A stretch of DNA of 64,000 nt from NCBI RefSeq assembly GCF_000278115.1, contig NZ_JH725118.1, forward strand, positions 151,353 through 215,352, given 5' to 3'. The notes under the pieces were generated by a model. That model did not search any database. It was not told the DNA's origin and was given only the letters and a program-made list of their open reading frames with translations. This document shows, piece after piece, positions 50,263 through 59,941 of this stretch (its first letter is position 1; the number at the start of each line of letters is the position of its first letter). The stretch comes from Bartonella sp. DB5-6. Its GTDB lineage: Bacteria > Pseudomonadota > Alphaproteobacteria > Rhizobiales > Rhizobiaceae. The translations under genes and the position numbers were made by a program.

Positions 50263-51479
50263 ATAGACCCCGAACACTCGCTGTAACCTATGGATCCTAC
50301 CACGCAGTACGGATGTTGATCGGTGTTTATCACGCCATTTTTTTGATGTCTATGGGTGTTAGCCTATCCCAATTGGCTCTGCTGCAAATCACCTTTTCGG
50401 GAACCGTCTTGCTTCTTGATTTTCCCTGTGCTGTTTTGGCTGACAAATATCGGCGTAAATACTCGGTCACAGCTGGAGTTTTTATGACTGGGTTGTTTTA
50501 TATTCTCTGCCTTCAAGCCCCCAATATGACAGCACTTATCATTTCTCAGATCTTCTATGCAGCAGGAATTTGCCTTATTGTCAGTGCCATTGACGGGTGG
50601 ATTTTCCATTCTCTAGGAAACAAACAGGATCTTTTTTCGCATTATGCACATCTTTCTCACAAAGTAAATTCCTTCGGAAGCGTTATTAGTGGTATCGTAG
50701 GAATTGCAACGATATATTACTCGAAGCAATATTTCATGGGATATATCATCTCATGCCTGATGATGGGGGTACTTCTCTTTGTATTTCTTATTGTTCCTGA
50801 AGAGGAGAAATCAAAAAGTGAAGGGACAAAAACAAAAACCATCCTACAAAATGCTAAGGAAACGCTCTGGATATTGCAAAACACCGTTGGAGGAGCATGG
50901 TTTGTTTTTCTGATGTGCCTTTTCAGTGCTGGTATTCAGATTATCTATCACTTCTGGCAGCCGATAATACTCTCGGGTGGAAAAATCAATCACCTCAATA
51001 GCTCACAAATGTTAATATTAATGTTCTGCCATATCGGAGCATTCTCAGCACAATATTTTTCCAATTCACTAATGTCTAAGTATCACATATTTGATAAAAA
51101 ATATAAGAATTCTGTAAAATATTTTTCCTTCTTTTCTGCCCTTATGTGCATAGCGCTTTATTTTTTTGTCCATAGCAATCAAACCACTGCATCAATCATC
51201 GCGTTTTCGTTAATTCATGGTTTTATTTGCACTGTACCGATAGGCGCAAAAAGCTTGTTTTTTTCAGAGCTTACCCCGAAACAAACCCAGCATATTTCCG
51301 GTATTGTCGGTGCTGTATCTTTCAGCGGAAGAATATTTTCAATCGCAGTGTTAAGTGTTATCTCTTTTCTTCCTGCAAAAGTTTCACCTTCTTATTATCT
51401 TATATTGCCAACCACGACTTTTTTCATGTGTTGTTTGGTTATCATGAGGTGGACGTCTCTCTCTCGCAAATCTATATGA
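50259..51479 (+). CDS. MFS exporter of locus 2 (MccC-like)
   Basis: A 406-residue major facilitator with about 12 hydrophobic segments, homologous to the exporter of locus 1 (shared blocks MGVS.QLALLQI.FS, and HFWQP.IL in the middle). The start ATG overlaps the mccB-like stop as ATGA, so the two are translationally coupled; the longer ORF to 50184 overlaps mccB and is rejected. In microcin C operons the gene after mccB (mccC) exports the product and contributes to self-protection. This reading frame is intact. Confidence 0.82.
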   Translation: MNRPRTLAVTYGSYHAVRMLIGVYHAIFLMSMGVSLSQLALLQITFSGTVLLLDFPCAVLADKYRRKYSVTAGVFMTGLFYILCLQAPNMTALIISQIFYAAGICLIVSAIDGWIFHSLGNKQDLFSHYAHLSHKVNSFGSVISGIVGIATIYYSKQYFMGYIISCLMMGVLLFVFLIVPEEEKSKSEGTKTKTILQNAKETLWILQNTVGGAWFVFLMCLFSAGIQIIYHFWQPIILSGGKINHLNSSQMLILMFCHIGAFSAQYFSNSLMSKYHIFDKKYKNSVKYFSFFSALMCIALYFFVHSNQTTASIIAFSLIHGFICTVPIGAKSLFFSELTPKQTQHISGIVGAVSFSGRIFSIAVLSVISFLPAKVSPSYYLILPTTTFFMCCLVIMRWTSLSRKSI

Positions 51480-52347
51480 AAAAAATCATACAATTACCGT
51501 CTCCAAATGTTTCCTTTTGGAATATATCATGCGCTTTTGGGCCCCTTCGCACATTTGCACTTCAAAATACGACGCAGATAACATGATAAAAATCGATTAA
51601 ATACATCATAAGGCTATTATTGCTCACCAAAAGCGAAGTACTTCAAATAACAGTGCACACACAAACACGTTATTAAAAACGATATGATTATAACTTTGAC
51701 AGCAGCATAAAAATTAATACATACCCAATCTCTTCTTACCTTGTGATAACAAAACTCTTAAGACAGTAAAATTATATAATATATGTATAGAGATCACGAA
51801 GCAAAGCGTAGAATACACAGAGTTTATGAACTGAAAAAGTCTATTAAAAACGACAAAATCGCGCTTTTTAAATTAGAAAGATCTACCCCCTAAGATTCAA
51901 TTAATCTTATTAAGATTTCACCTGCATGACTATTCAAACTGCGTAAACATAGTAACAAAAAACTGTGCAATATCTCTAAAACTCATTCTAGTGCTCCCAC
52001 AACCCATTTTAATGAAAGCGTCGAATTTTGACACTTCATAAAAACCAGCCCAAAACAGTTCACAACAACAATTCAATAATGCAAAGAAACTTTCTGCAAA
52101 TGCTCAAAACTTTCTAAAAGCATGAAATGTTTTTTTAATAAACAATTCAAAGGGCTTTTAGAAGACAATCCAACCTTAGAGCATAAAAAATATCTCTAAA
52201 AATAAACAGAGCTTCACAGCAAAAATTGCAAACCACAAAAATACACTCTCGAAGCAGAAAAGCTACAAAAAGGACGGGATAGGCAAAAAATAAATCAAGT
52301 GAATTAAAACACCTAGTCTTATTATAAATCACCGATTTTATTGAGAA
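51480..52347. other. Spacer after locus 2, no immunity gene seen
   Basis: About 870 bases with no supported ORF. I looked for MccE-type acetyltransferase or MccF-type serine peptidase genes, which protect E. coli producers, and saw none. Confidence 0.5.
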
Positions 52348-52438
52348 TGGCGGAGAGGAAGAGATTCGAACTCTCGAGAGCCTTTTGAGCCCTACTCCCT
52401 TAGCAGGGGAGCGCCTTCGACCACTCGGCCACCTCTCC
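52348..52438 (-). tRNA. tRNA-Ser (anticodon GCT)
   Basis: The reverse strand forms a class II tRNA: acceptor GGAGAGG/CCTCTCC, anticodon stem CTCCC/GGGAG around CTGCTAA with anticodon GCT, a long variable arm, T-arm with GTTCGAATC, and encoded CCA. It decodes AGC and AGU. Confidence 0.95.
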
Positions 52439-52747
52439 AAGGATAGTGCATAAATGGTATCAACAGAAACTTCAAGACATTTTCGATTTTTTTCAAAAAT
52501 ATCTAAGTTTTTTCTTTTTTAGTGACCCACAGAGGATAATAAAGTTAACAAAATAAAAATTGTGCCTTTTTTATCACATTGCCTTGAATAGTACATGAAT
52601 ATCCTTCAAAAGGGTAATTTCATATTTGTATCTTTAAAAAAGATCAGTATAGCTAGCATTACGAGTATCGCGTATTTTTGCCTTTCATGAGTTGAACAAA
52701 TAATATTCCTTAGAAAAAATTACACTACCTTTCATTGGAGATCCACT
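52439..52747. promoter_or_regulatory. Upstream region of the porin gene
   Basis: About 310 bases without a gene; it must hold the porin promoter and leader. TTGGAGA lies a few bases before the porin ATG as a ribosome-binding site. Precise promoter boxes are not assigned. Confidence 0.35.
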
Positions 52748-53953
52748 ATGAGTATTAAATCCCTCTTTTTAAGCTCTACAGCAGCTTTTTTAGCAATTTC
52801 TGGAGCACAAGCAGCTTCAACAGTAATTGCAGAACCAGAGCCTGTGGAATATGTTCGCGTTTGCGATGCATATGGAAAAGGATATTTCTATATCCCCGGA
52901 ACAGAAACTTGCATGCGTTTATCAGGAAATGTCCGCGCTGATTTTCTAGGCGGTGATAACGTTGATGCGACAACCGACGCTGAATTAGCTCAAAAAAGAA
53001 AAACATATGGTGCATCCTCACGATTAACCCTTGTTTTTCAAGCCGCTTCTGAAACAGAAATGGGAACACTTCGTTCCTATGCACGAATCTACTCAAGCTG
53101 GGGGAATGGTGCTAACAAAGCTGGTGCAACACTCTCAGCTGCTTACATTGAACTTGGTGGTTTTCGTGTAGGTCTTGATGACACAATTTTCAACAGTTGG
53201 ACAGGCGGTTATGGAAACGTTCTAAATGATGACAGTATAGCGCCAAGTGGTATCACACGTACCAATTTTATCTCTTATACCTTTAGTGGTGACTCTGGCT
53301 TTTCTGCCATTATCGGTGCCGAATTAGGCAACGCCGATGGTCCTGCCCCCATCGAAGGTACATACTACTATATTGATAAAGATGATAAAATTGCTGTCGT
53401 TCCTACAGATAGTCTCCCAAGTAAAAGAATAAAAGATTACACTCCCAATCTGGTTTTTGGTATAAAATTTATGCAAAAATGGGGTGGTTTTTCAACAGTT
53501 GCTGCTTATGATTCTTACTACAAAAAATGGGCTGGTAAGGTACGTGTAGATTTCAATGTCAATGACCGTTTTAACCTATGGGCAATGGCTGGCTATAAAA
53601 ATAGCGTTGATTACTACACAAAAGATGCAAACGACGTATTATCACGAGAAAATACGACAATCTATGCGAACTGGGGAGGCAAATGGGCTGCATGGGCTGG
53701 TGCAACTTACAAACTCACTTCAAAAGCAAATCTAAATGCTCAAGTTTCTTATAGCGCTGTAAAGACCTTTGCAACTTCTGTAAATATTGCATACACGCTG
53801 GTTCCAGGTTTTGTGATTACACCAGAGCTCACTTACGTTTCTTGGAATGATGATCGCTCCTTAAAAAGCATAGACGCTGCTACGACATATACACATGCTC
53901 TGCATAAGAAAAGTGCTTTACAAGGTATGATTCGCTTCCAGCGCTCATTCTAA
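52748..53953 (+). CDS. Outer-membrane porin (Omp2b/OMP43 type)
   Basis: A 401-residue porin of the alphaproteobacterial porin-2 family. A signal peptide ends at SGAQAA, followed by the family signature EPEPVEYVRVCDAYGKGYFY and IPGTETCMRLSGNVRADF; the two Cys of this block are typical. Repeated amphipathic strands fill the rest, and the last residue is Phe (MIRFQRSF), as in most outer-membrane proteins. It resembles Brucella Omp2b and the abundant 43-kDa Bartonella porin. A strong terminator follows. Confidence 0.93.
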   Translation: MSIKSLFLSSTAAFLAISGAQAASTVIAEPEPVEYVRVCDAYGKGYFYIPGTETCMRLSGNVRADFLGGDNVDATTDAELAQKRKTYGASSRLTLVFQAASETEMGTLRSYARIYSSWGNGANKAGATLSAAYIELGGFRVGLDDTIFNSWTGGYGNVLNDDSIAPSGITRTNFISYTFSGDSGFSAIIGAELGNADGPAPIEGTYYYIDKDDKIAVVPTDSLPSKRIKDYTPNLVFGIKFMQKWGGFSTVAAYDSYYKKWAGKVRVDFNVNDRFNLWAMAGYKNSVDYYTKDANDVLSRENTTIYANWGGKWAAWAGATYKLTSKANLNAQVSYSAVKTFATSVNIAYTLVPGFVITPELTYVSWNDDRSLKSIDAATTYTHALHKKSALQGMIRFQRSF

Positions 53954-53973
53954 TCCTTTTGGACTACACTTTT

Positions 53974-54003
53974 AAAAACTGGTAACATATGTTACCAGTT
54001 TTT
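53974..54003 (+). terminator. Rho-independent terminator after the porin gene
   Basis: A perfect 30-base palindrome, arm AAAAACTGGTAACAT, ending in a T-run, 20 bases after the porin stop. The AAAAA/TTTTT ends allow it to work in both directions. Confidence 0.85.
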
Positions 54004-55069
54004 GCACTTTCCCATGATGACTATAACACTGTTCCGTGATATTTTTTTGCCACTATCTCTACAAAAAAGCTGCTTACTGTTATAAAAATATTCCAAATAA
54101 ATAAACCCGATGAATGTTGATAAGCACATTTCATAAACCTCGCATGTAAGTCTAAATAATGCAGATCTTCATCATCAAAGAATTTATCATCAAAAGTGTG
54201 CAAATATCCTCGAGAGAAAACAAAATAAGCGAGATATAGCTTCAACGCACTAGATAATTGATCATAGAAATATTTTTAGTAAAAATGATAGCGCTAAAAT
54301 AAACAACGAGATTCTTTACAACTTTAATATTTGCAAATACGTCAAAAATATCCTCTTAAAAGCAGAAGTGATGTATATTTTTCAAAATTCTGAAAATATC
54401 GCACATATATTCTTTGCAGCGCGCATACCTTGCTTGCTTCTTTCAATCATCGTCACACACTTCCTGTATACAACAAGTACAGAACTACAATCCATACTTT
54501 TCATATCTAATGATTACGAGAGGAGAAATAATGCAAGATTCTTTGGACATCCCCATCTTTACCCTTTGAAACAATAAGCCCATGCTATCAATTTATTTAC
54601 CAGCTTTCAATGTTGCAACCGCTTTTGCATAGAGACGTTTCACGGGAGGTATATTGCCTCCTTTTTAAAACGTTTCTTATCCGCATACTGATTTCGTTTA
54701 TGACATGCAAATAAATAATTTTCTAATGTCTAATGTAAAACTTTGAAATGAAAAAACCTTACTATATTGGAAACTCTTATTCAAATTGTAAAATAACGAA
54801 TCATCTTTATAAAATTCTTTTTTACACAACACTCCCCTCTTTTCTTTTAACTCTTGAGCATTATGTTTTCTGTACTATGCACAACACCCTAACTTCACGT
54901 ATCTTTTTTAATGAGGCTGTTCCATATACAATAAAGAAACGAGTTTTTAAAATTCACTTTTTACTAAGTTTTCTCATCCTTTTCCCATGAATTGCTTTAC
55001 AGATAGCTTTTTCTCACACAAGCCCAATTGGCAAAAAGCAAAACTCACCGGAAAACGTCCACTGTTGTA
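54004..55069. other. Gene-poor region between porin and amidase genes
   Basis: No well-supported gene. The best candidate is a 74-codon minus-strand ORF at 54021-54245 (TTG start) with a polar N-terminal half (FDDKFFDDEDLHYLDLH) and a hydrophobic end; it may be a small membrane protein or a remnant. Other short ORFs look random. Confidence 0.4.
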
Positions 55070-56014
55070 TTAACTTGACGGAAAATACTTATCTACCAAA
55101 GCATAAATAATGGCTGCTGTTTCAACATCCAAAATCCCATCATAATTTTCTTGACGAAAATGAAGCTGAAATGCTCGTATCAAATTCTTATATCCAATTT
55201 CGGTACACGCAATCGAAATATCATATCCATAACATTTCAGTTTAACCAAAATATCCTCTTTAGCTGGAAAACTCTTAGAAAATTGCTCTTGATAGTGATT
55301 TTTTAATTCATCATCATACCATGCTCCTATGCCAGCCACATAAAGTTCTTTCCACGGAAAAGCTGCCCCTGGATCACTCTTCCTTCCAATAGCAATATCA
55401 CTGTGCCCAACGACATCGACTGGCATGATATCTGGATACCGTTGAAGAATATTCAATGCCAGTTCCTTAACTGCATCAATTTGCGTTGGATTATAAGGAG
55501 GAAAAACAAAATCCTTATTATTATAAGTAGTGAGGTTAATTGTCTCAAGCTGCAAAGCTGTACCACCCACACAAGCACCCTCAGTCCATGAACCAACATC
55601 TGTCTGTAATTGACATTCATCTTTATTAACGAGATTTAAAACACGCGCATCCGTTAAAGCTGCTTCAACATACGTTTGCCCAACACCATCAGAATGACTA
55701 GTAGCTAAATTGACTATTTCAATCCCAATAGAAGTATCATTTATATTATTACGCCCCGCCCATGAACTCACACCCGTATGCCACGCACGCTCATTTTCAT
55801 CCACCAAATTAAAGATACGCATATCCTTAAACCCTGCCTCAATATACGTCTGCTCTGATGGATCAGGAACAAGATAGTGGGCACTAACCCTCTCTCCTGT
55901 AAGAGCCATAACCGACTCTTTAAAATTAATGGCAGTATAATGCATGACAAGAAAACGAACACGGCGATTAAAACTCTTGATAGAACGATAACTGTTATAA
56001 TCAATATAATACAC
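55070..56014 (-). CDS. N-acetylmuramoyl-L-alanine amidase with internal duplication
   Basis: An Amidase_2/AmiD-like enzyme that cleaves the peptide from muramic acid in peptidoglycan. The zinc ligands are probably His25 (VMHYTA) and the His/Asp of VVGHSDIAIGRKSDPGAAFP. A C-terminal peptidoglycan-binding-like domain covers about residues 255-312 (LKCYGYDI to YDGILDVETAAIIYALVDKY). Residues 54-105 and 112-163 are tandem copies: EQTYIEAGFKDMRIFNLVDE versus GQTYVEAALTDARVLNLVNK, both followed by GVSSW/DVGSW and an NL(A/T)T segment. The second copy has lost AWHTG (now LQTD), so it looks non-catalytic. No signal peptide is visible. Confidence 0.85.
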   Translation of the reverse strand: MYYIDYNSYRSIKSFNRRVRFLVMHYTAINFKESVMALTGERVSAHYLVPDPSEQTYIEAGFKDMRIFNLVDENERAWHTGVSSWAGRNNINDTSIGIEIVNLATSHSDGVGQTYVEAALTDARVLNLVNKDECQLQTDVGSWTEGACVGGTALQLETINLTTYNNKDFVFPPYNPTQIDAVKELALNILQRYPDIMPVDVVGHSDIAIGRKSDPGAAFPWKELYVAGIGAWYDDELKNHYQEQFSKSFPAKEDILVKLKCYGYDISIACTEIGYKNLIRAFQLHFRQENYDGILDVETAAIIYALVDKYFPSS

Positions 56015-56743
56015 GGAAATCTTGCCTTTTTTCTAATTCACAAATACCACCGCTCTTTACAAAAGACGGTACACAAAACGAGCGCTGTATAATATCGTAA
56101 ATATCATCGCACAAAAAACATACCGCTTAGACATCATGCGATAGTGTAAAGATCCGGAGGGAATTCTACAAAATATTTATGGCAATTTATTGGCAGCCAC
56201 ATTAACAATACATCTTTGAAAGTAACTCTTCACTGCTGTATTTCTAACAAGACTTGTAAACTTTTTTTGTACAGTTGCAAATAATCAAAATCCCTTTTTC
56301 CTTTTTCATAAAGCAGTTTTCTCTATCCCCCCTCTTAAAAGCATATCCCCCATCTCTAAATCAATGCGTGCAGAGAATCTTTCTTGAACTTAATAAAACA
56401 ATCTCCAAAGAATCATTGTGTTTTTATCATGCAATAAATATCCACCTATAATTCACGTATCCATATGATTTTTACCCGAAATCGTATAAACATTTGTTGC
56501 AAAAAGGTAATGGTGAGTTCTAGCCACAGCAATATCCCGAACAAAACCTGAACGATAATATCCGCATTTTTCTGTAGAAGTGTTTCGAATAAAATATTTG
56601 ACCGTTATTTATACAGCTTAGCTGTTATTTTGTGTCAAAGAAAATGCTAGTAAACACAAAGACCTAGAACATCAAAATAGTGCTATATTTAACCCAAACA
56701 ATAAAAAATGATGTGGAGAATATTTTTACGTTTCTAAAGAGTA
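56015..56743. other. Gene-free spacer
   Basis: About 730 bases with stops in all frames and no gene recognised. It separates two minus-strand genes. Confidence 0.45.
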
Positions 56744-58927
56744 TCATTTGCGCTTCTCCGTTTGCAAATATCTTGTTAAAACTAACCAAGCCGCATATTC
56801 CTGTAAGACTATACCTAAAAGCGGACGTGTATAGGGAAAAGTTACACGCTCATCATCATAGCCTTTCATCCGTATAGTTATGGTAGCATGTCCAAGACTT
56901 TCTTCTTGATTTTCTAGTATCTCCAAAGAAGGTGACAAGCTAACCTCAACCTCAAGTTCCGGAACATTTTTTGCACTTTTTTCCGTTTTTTCTGTTGGCT
57001 GAAAATATTGTAAAAGGTGCGGATCAGTCGCAAACCAATGAACTTTTGCACGCATTGCCAATTGTTTACTAGCAGTAGTAACTTCTGCACCAACCAAATA
57101 CGGGCGAAAATGATTTTCAAATTCTTCGATTAAATGCTGTGCCAAAGGCGCTGATGATTGACCAACCAATTGCACCAGAACATAAGGGCTTTTCCATAAA
57201 AAATGCCGTTCAAATGGCTCATTTTCAAAATGACAATCAACAAAATGCGCGATTGTACTTTCATCAATTCCAATCAAAGTCCACGCATATTGAGCACGCG
57301 ATACGGAAGAATATTTCTTCTCATTGTGTTCTAAATAATTCTCTAAAAGCGCAAGAGCCTGTGATGGCGGACCGGGCAAAACAACAAGCGTACTTCCAAA
57401 ACAAGAGAGATAAAACCCTGGTGCTGTGCCAGTAAGATTGTCAAGCACGGTTGCTGTTTCTGGAAACAACGCTTGACGCGCATTGCTGGCATCAGGCGCA
57501 ATACCTAACCGTTGTAATTGACCTTTTATCGTTTGCCAAACAGCTTCATGATGAACCAAAGACTGCTGTACAGCTTGAGCAACCGCATCACGTGTTTTGT
57601 CATCTGATGTTGGTCCCAATCCCCCACTGATAATGATAAGATCTTCTTGCCCAAGACAAGCAATCACTGTTTCACTTATTTGCTGTAATTGATCAGCGCA
57701 AACAAAATGACGTGTTACTTGGATATTTCTCTTATTCAAGCTCTGACTCAAATCCTGCAAATTCGTATTCAAATATTGTCCTGAAAGGAGTTCATCACCA
57801 ACCGTAATAATTGCCGCACGACAAACAGAGACAGACTTCACAAGAGAATTGAGAACAGCTTCAGCCATTTGACGTGTAGAGGCTACGCCTCCCAAATCAT
57901 AAGTGACAGTTTTTCCAATGCGAATAACCTGATCAACACTCTCAGACAATTGTTTTGCTTTCTCCTGAAAACCTAAATGCTCTAAAAGTAAAGCCGTGGT
58001 ATAAAGCATGGCAGCAGGATTTGCTTTATTCTGTCCAGCAATGCGCGGTGCACTCCCATGAACGGGTTCAAAATAAGCAATTTTGCTGCCCACATTTGCG
58101 CTAGACGCAAGCCCCAATCCCCCCATCACTCCAGCAGCAAGGTCAGAGAGAATATCACCAAACATGTTTTCAGCAACAATCACACCAAACTGTTCTGGTT
58201 TTGTTGCAATCCACAAAGCGACCGCATCAACATTATGAATATCTGCTTCGATTTCTGGATAATTTTGCGCGATTTTCTCAAAAATTTCCTGAGCAAATTG
58301 TCCACTCTCCCGCATAACATTTGGTTTATCGGCAAAAGTAACCCGCTTAAATCCGTGTTTGCGTGCATAAGAAAAAGCGTATTCAAATAACCGCTCTAAA
58401 CCAAAGCGTGTTTGCAAACGAACCGTCCACGCTGCCTCCTCAGGACCATATTTTTCTAAATTGGGGTGTTTTAACCAAGCGGCTGTTTCAGGAGTTATTC
58501 CACGAAAGTCTAATCCCGCATAAAGACCTTCACTATTTTCTCTGATAACACAAAACTGAAAAGGTTTTCTCGGACCGAAAATGTATCTGATAGGGCGTAT
58601 ATTCGCAAACAAACCTAACTTCTGGCGAAGCTGAATGACAGGAGAAACATAGGCAAATTTTTTCTCTTTTAAATGCGGTGCAAGTTCTTTTAAAGCCGCT
58701 TCTTTTCCTTTACTGGTCACAGCTCCAAGTAAAACAGCGTCACTTTCGGCTATTTTTTGCCAAGTAGCTTGAGGAACAGGATCTCCTTCCTGTTTCCAAC
58801 ATTCCCAACCAATATCGCCATAAGTAAACTCGATCGGCAATTGAAATTGCTCCAAGACCATCAGCGCAGCATCACAGACCTCAATCCCTACTCCATCACC
58901 AGGTAATACAAGAACTTTCTTTTTCAT
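56744..58927 (-). CDS. Isopropylmalate/isocitrate dehydrogenase-like - CinA-like fusion protein
   Basis: A 727-residue fusion. Residues 1 to about 355 form a complete beta-decarboxylating dehydrogenase: VLVLPGDGVGIEVCDAALMV at the start, CVIRENSEGLYAGLD, FADKPNVMRESGQFAQEIF, NMFGDILSDLAAGVMGGLGL, and FEPVHGSAPRIAGQNKANPA. From about residue 367 an N-terminal CinA (molybdopterin-binding-like) domain follows: AAIITVGDELLSGQYLNTNL, IIISGGLGPTSDDKTRDAVA, VVLPGPPSQA. The C-terminal 180 residues are CinA-like but divergent. It overlaps the hydrolase-like gene upstream by 4 bases. The substrate of the dehydrogenase part is open. Confidence 0.85.
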   Translation of the reverse strand: MKKKVLVLPGDGVGIEVCDAALMVLEQFQLPIEFTYGDIGWECWKQEGDPVPQATWQKIAESDAVLLGAVTSKGKEAALKELAPHLKEKKFAYVSPVIQLRQKLGLFANIRPIRYIFGPRKPFQFCVIRENSEGLYAGLDFRGITPETAAWLKHPNLEKYGPEEAAWTVRLQTRFGLERLFEYAFSYARKHGFKRVTFADKPNVMRESGQFAQEIFEKIAQNYPEIEADIHNVDAVALWIATKPEQFGVIVAENMFGDILSDLAAGVMGGLGLASSANVGSKIAYFEPVHGSAPRIAGQNKANPAAMLYTTALLLEHLGFQEKAKQLSESVDQVIRIGKTVTYDLGGVASTRQMAEAVLNSLVKSVSVCRAAIITVGDELLSGQYLNTNLQDLSQSLNKRNIQVTRHFVCADQLQQISETVIACLGQEDLIIISGGLGPTSDDKTRDAVAQAVQQSLVHHEAVWQTIKGQLQRLGIAPDASNARQALFPETATVLDNLTGTAPGFYLSCFGSTLVVLPGPPSQALALLENYLEHNEKKYSSVSRAQYAWTLIGIDESTIAHFVDCHFENEPFERHFLWKSPYVLVQLVGQSSAPLAQHLIEEFENHFRPYLVGAEVTTASKQLAMRAKVHWFATDPHLLQYFQPTEKTEKSAKNVPELEVEVSLSPSLEILENQEESLGHATITIRMKGYDDERVTFPYTRPLLGIVLQEYAAWLVLTRYLQTEKRK

Positions 58928-59655
58928 AATCTACCAATCCATTCATCAATAATTGCATCCGTCATAGTAGGATTATCCTCCCACAAACGCGTACCAGCAC
59001 CAGTGATAATCTTATATTCATGATACATACAATAACTTCTCGTTTGGTTATCTACGGTTGCAAGTTGTGACTTTTCACCTACCAAAGCTAAAAACTTTCC
59101 AGTGTATTTGATAATCTCATTTCTAGCATCCATCCCCAACAAGAATTTAAATCCTCTCATCATACGTTCAATTGCCATGCTTTTTTGCTCATCAGGAATC
59201 TCCAATAAGACTCTTTTTTTCATGACCCCACGAGGGCACATAAAAACATTGAGTGTTTCTAGAGCTTCCGACAGATCACCATTTTCCAATAAGGTAAGAA
59301 CAGACCCAAGTCGTTGTTGCAAAGTCTTATCTGGATAACCTGGAGCATTCACAGCAAGCACTGCTTGAACATTTGGAAGTTGTGCTGCCAACATTTGTAC
59401 CAATGTCCCAGCCATAGAAAATCCTACAAGCACTGAGGGCACCTTAAAATATTTTTCAAGTTTCTCCGTAATAACAGGCAAAATTTCTATGGCAGAGTTA
59501 TTAAGAAAAGGAGAATTACTAGGAAAAAGAGACAGTGTATCAAGTAGAGTAATTTGAAATCCTTTTGCTAAGCATAGCTTTGTAAACGAAGAACAAAAAA
59601 CACCACGATCCCAAATTGGCATCACAGGAGAAAGAATAACAATATGAAGTCCCAT
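58924..59655 (-). CDS. Alpha/beta-hydrolase-like protein lacking the usual catalytic His
   Basis: A 243-residue protein with an alpha/beta-hydrolase pattern: SVLVGFSMAGTLVQMLAAQL carries the nucleophile elbow GFSMAG, and KFLALVGEKSQLAT lies at the acid position. The histidine loop reads GAGTRLWEDNPTMTDAIIDE, where GAGH would be expected, so the triad may be incomplete. It starts the operon with the dehydrogenase/CinA fusion (stop and start overlap by ATGA), so the two likely act together; the reaction is unknown. Confidence 0.65.
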   Translation of the reverse strand: MGLHIVILSPVMPIWDRGVFCSSFTKLCLAKGFQITLLDTLSLFPSNSPFLNNSAIEILPVITEKLEKYFKVPSVLVGFSMAGTLVQMLAAQLPNVQAVLAVNAPGYPDKTLQQRLGSVLTLLENGDLSEALETLNVFMCPRGVMKKRVLLEIPDEQKSMAIERMMRGFKFLLGMDARNEIIKYTGKFLALVGEKSQLATVDNQTRSYCMYHEYKIITGAGTRLWEDNPTMTDAIIDEWIGRL

Positions 59656-59941
59656 TTATCTACACCCCGCCCCTCTTGTTTCAAAATATGAATTGTAGCA
59701 GAAACTTCCCCACTGACTATAAATCATACAACACAAACATATCAAAACTTCCCTGCACATAAGCTTATCCCCCATAATAACCGCCGCAATAACTGATTGT
59801 ATCAGCTATAAACTAAGCTACGACAAATTTTAAGCATGTTCGAGAAAATAAGGTGTAAAAATTCACTCTCAGAGTCTGTCATTTTCATTTAAGCAAAATA
59901 ACATCACAACATTTTCGCATGATCTTTTTTTATCATTTCAC

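Noticed and set aside
54368-54990. Two short plus-strand ORFs (69 and 80 codons)
   Set aside because: Composition matches random AT-rich sequence, and neither has a good initiation signal.
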